From: Desulfobacteraceae bacterium
GTDB taxonomy: Bacteria > Desulfobacterota > Desulfobacteria > Desulfobacterales > UBA11574
Reading direction: 5' to 3'
Assembly (NCBI GenBank): GCA_029857875.1
Contig: JAOUGB010000143.1
Location: forward strand, 1-6,395
Length of the DNA stretch: 6,395 nt
Shown: positions 4,747-6,395 of the stretch, piece after piece
Layout of the letters: the number at the start of each line of letters is the position of its first letter
How positions within the stretch are numbered: the first letter of the stretch is position 1
Notes under the pieces: generated by a model
What the model was told of the DNA's origin: nothing
What the model saw: the letters and a program-made list of their open reading frames with translations, nothing else
Database searches by the model: none
Made by a program: the position numbers and the translations under genes

Positions 4747-6381
4747 TCATTTCGACGTCAGATGTCGAAAAACATGTTTGTGAAAACGTTCCATGCAGGA
4801 AGCACGGATGATGCCGTTGTGTCGTTGATAGGAACGGGCCTCTTCCATGAAGTAAGCTAAAATATCCATCTCTTCCGATAAACCGCTTCCACCTTTCTGA
4901 TTTGATGCAAGGCGTGCTGTTATAGCCAAAAGACCGTAAAGATAAAAACTCAGAAAGGTAATCCGACGCAGGAAAAATTGCTTTTCCGTAATTTTGCGGC
5001 CGTGAATCATAAGCCCTGCAAGAATCAGAAAACGAATGCGCCGTACAAGTGATCTGGCCAGTCGCACTGCTCGGTTCAGGCGGCGGTGTCGGAATTTTAT
5101 TTTCCAGTTGCTTCGTCGAAAAAGTACTTTCAACAGTTGACGGAACTGTTCGGTCTTTCGGGGATACGTTTTTTGAACCTGTTTGGTCAGGGTCCTAATA
5201 ATGAATAGTGCCGGATAAATGGAATGAATTTCAGTGGTCCCTTCAAAAATGGTGGTTACCCGAAAATCGCGCATGCGCATTTCATAGGGTTGGGTACTCA
5301 GATAGCCGGACCCACCGGCCACCTGCTGGGCATCGTAAAGGGCATTCCAGGCCCGGGTGGTGCCGAACAGTTTACAATGCGAGCTTTCAATGGCCACCGG
5401 CGCCAAAGGCTTTTCTTCAAGCATTGCCGCCGTAAATGCCGTTATCGCTGAGACCACCGAAGCATTGACGTAGGCGGTCACGATTTTTTCCTGAATCAGT
5501 TCGTAGTTCTGAATGGGTCGGCCGAACTGAATTCGGCTCTTAGAACGCTTGAGCATATCTTCCACGGCCTGCTTGAGAATCCCGACTGAGGCGGCTCCCA
5601 GTGCCAGCCGTCCGTAGTTAAGAATCGTCATGGCAACCTTGAAGCCGTCTCCGGGTGAACCGAGCAGGTTTTGTTTTGGAACTCGGACATCCTTAAAATG
5701 AACGGTAGCCGTAGAACTGGCTTTTAGCCCCATCTTTGGTATGTCTTTTCCGATATTGACGCCTTCCCATCCGGTTTCAACGATAAAAGCACCCATAAAT
5801 CCAGGACGCTGGGGATCCATTTGGGCAAAAACGGTCATGGCCTGGGCGTAATTGGCGTTGGTGATATATGCTTTGCTACCGTTGAGAACATAGTATTGGC
5901 CATCTTCAGACAAAGTTGCAGTGGTCTCAATGTGTTTGGCATCAGACCCGTGCTGTGGTTCGGTCAAAGCATAAGAGAAAATCATCTCCCCGGAGGCAGC
6001 TTTGGTTAGATAATGTTGCTTCTGCTGCTTGTTTCCGAACAGTACAATCCCTTTTACTCCGATGGAGAGATGGGCAAGAGATGTAAATCCCAAGGCCAGG
6101 CTCTCTGTGGCGACCACTTCCACGACTTTCAGATATTGGCGCAGGCTCAATCCAGCACCGCCATAGGCCGAGGGAATATTCAGGCCGAAAAAACCGATGG
6201 TTCTCAACTTTTCCAGAAGTTCCGGACTCACATTGCCGTCGGCTTCCAGTTGTCGGGGCGGATATTGTAGAGTGATTTCAAGATAGTGTTCAATAAAATT
6301 ACGCGTGCGATCATCGTCCTTAGAATCTTTGAATCCATGAAATATATCTTGGTCCAAATGCCCAAAATAAATATCTGCCAT
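4747..6381 (-). CDS. Acyl-CoA dehydrogenase with VLCAD/ACAD9-like C-terminal extension
   Basis: 544 aa, against about 380 for ordinary acyl-CoA dehydrogenases. These FAD enzymes make the trans-2-enoyl-CoA and pass electrons to electron-transfer flavoprotein. N-terminal helical domain to about 130 with GFFGLNIPSAYGGAGLS (63-79); middle beta domain with YALTEPQHGSDA (137-148) and KAYITNA (170-176); C-terminal helical domain with FGRPIQNYELIQ (286-297), QQVAGGSGYL (352-361) and IFEGTTEI (378-385). Glu380 in FEGTTEI is the expected catalytic base. Residues about 400-544 are an added domain, as in mitochondrial VLCAD and ACAD9. Residues 421-450 carry about 13 Arg/Lys and no acidic residue, followed by hydrophobic helices to about 490, suggesting attachment to the inner face of the membrane. 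This hints at long-chain or branched substrates, but chain length cannot be read from sequence. Only 14 bp upstream of the ATG are present, without a Shine-Dalgarno, so the start is likely but not fully supported. Confidence 0.92.
   Translation of the reverse strand: MADIYFGHLDQDIFHGFKDSKDDDRTRNFIEHYLEITLQYPPRQLEADGNVSPELLEKLRTIGFFGLNIPSAYGGAGLSLRQYLKVVEVVATESLALGFTSLAHLSIGVKGIVLFGNKQQKQHYLTKAASGEMIFSYALTEPQHGSDAKHIETTATLSEDGQYYVLNGSKAYITNANYAQAMTVFAQMDPQRPGFMGAFIVETGWEGVNIGKDIPKMGLKASSTATVHFKDVRVPKQNLLGSPGDGFKVAMTILNYGRLALGAASVGILKQAVEDMLKRSKSRIQFGRPIQNYELIQEKIVTAYVNASVVSAITAFTAAMLEEKPLAPVAIESSHCKLFGTTRAWNALYDAQQVAGGSGYLSTQPYEMRMRDFRVTTIFEGTTEIHSIYPALFIIRTLTKQVQKTYPRKTEQFRQLLKVLFRRSNWKIKFRHRRLNRAVRLARSLVRRIRFLILAGLMIHGRKITEKQFFLRRITFLSFYLYGLLAITARLASNQKGGSGLSEEMDILAYFMEEARSYQRHNGIIRASCMERFHKHVFRHLTSK
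4750..4770. repeat. Small inverted repeat over the 3' end of the dehydrogenase gene
   Basis: TTTCGAC (4750-4756) and GTCGAAA (4764-4770) form a perfect 7-bp stem with a 7-base loop, covering the last codons up to the stop. Its right side reads TGTCGAAAAAC (4763-4773), the same 11 bases as in the left arm of the element at 4456. No U-run follows on the minus strand, so it does not look like an intrinsic terminator. Confidence 0.35.
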
Positions 6382-6395
6382 AAAATTATTGAACT

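Noticed and set aside
5208..5451. Two overlapping plus-strand frames opposite the dehydrogenase gene
   Set aside because: Overlapping frames antisense to the conserved catalytic region, with no motif.

Overview
The window carries five complete genes, all on the minus strand, so transcription runs from high to low coordinates: a C-terminally extended acyl-CoA dehydrogenase, the two subunits of an indolepyruvate-type 2-oxoacid:ferredoxin oxidoreductase (iorA, iorB), an HMG-CoA-lyase-like enzyme, and a small exported CIA30-domain protein. An oxygen-sensitive TPP/Fe-S oxidoreductase beside acyl-CoA enzymes suggests an anaerobe that breaks down amino acids or organic acids. My best guess is a deltaproteobacterium of the Desulfobacterales type. 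This is inferred from gene content and protein style only; no taxonomic marker is present.

Layout from right to left: acyl-CoA dehydrogenase (6381-4747); a 476-bp gap holding a 108-bp element with 15-bp perfect terminal inverted repeats and a possible iorA promoter; iorA (4270-2393); a 75-bp gap; iorB (2317-1742); a 172-bp gap with a possible promoter; the HMG-CoA-lyase-like gene (1569-679); a 55-bp gap; the CIA30 gene (623-24). iorA and iorB are clearly a two-gene unit. The lyase may have its own promoter. The CIA30 gene is much more AT-rich (about 34% GC by hand count) than the lyase gene (about 53% in counted lines).

How the genes could work together (inference): IorAB would convert an aryl- or branched 2-oxoacid, made by transamination, to an acyl-CoA and reduced ferredoxin. 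The dehydrogenase would oxidise an acyl-CoA, and the lyase would cleave a 3-hydroxy-3-methyl-type acyl-CoA, as at the end of leucine breakdown. The carboxylase and hydratase needed to connect these steps are not here, so this is a neighbourhood of related functions and not a full pathway.

No defence system, CRISPR array, RNA gene or intact mobile element is visible. The best leads are the ferredoxin domain of IorA, which lacks one cysteine in each cluster motif (Phe in one, Asp in the other); the arginine-rich, probably membrane-binding tail of the dehydrogenase; two changed active-site-region residues in the lyase; and the inverted-repeat element.
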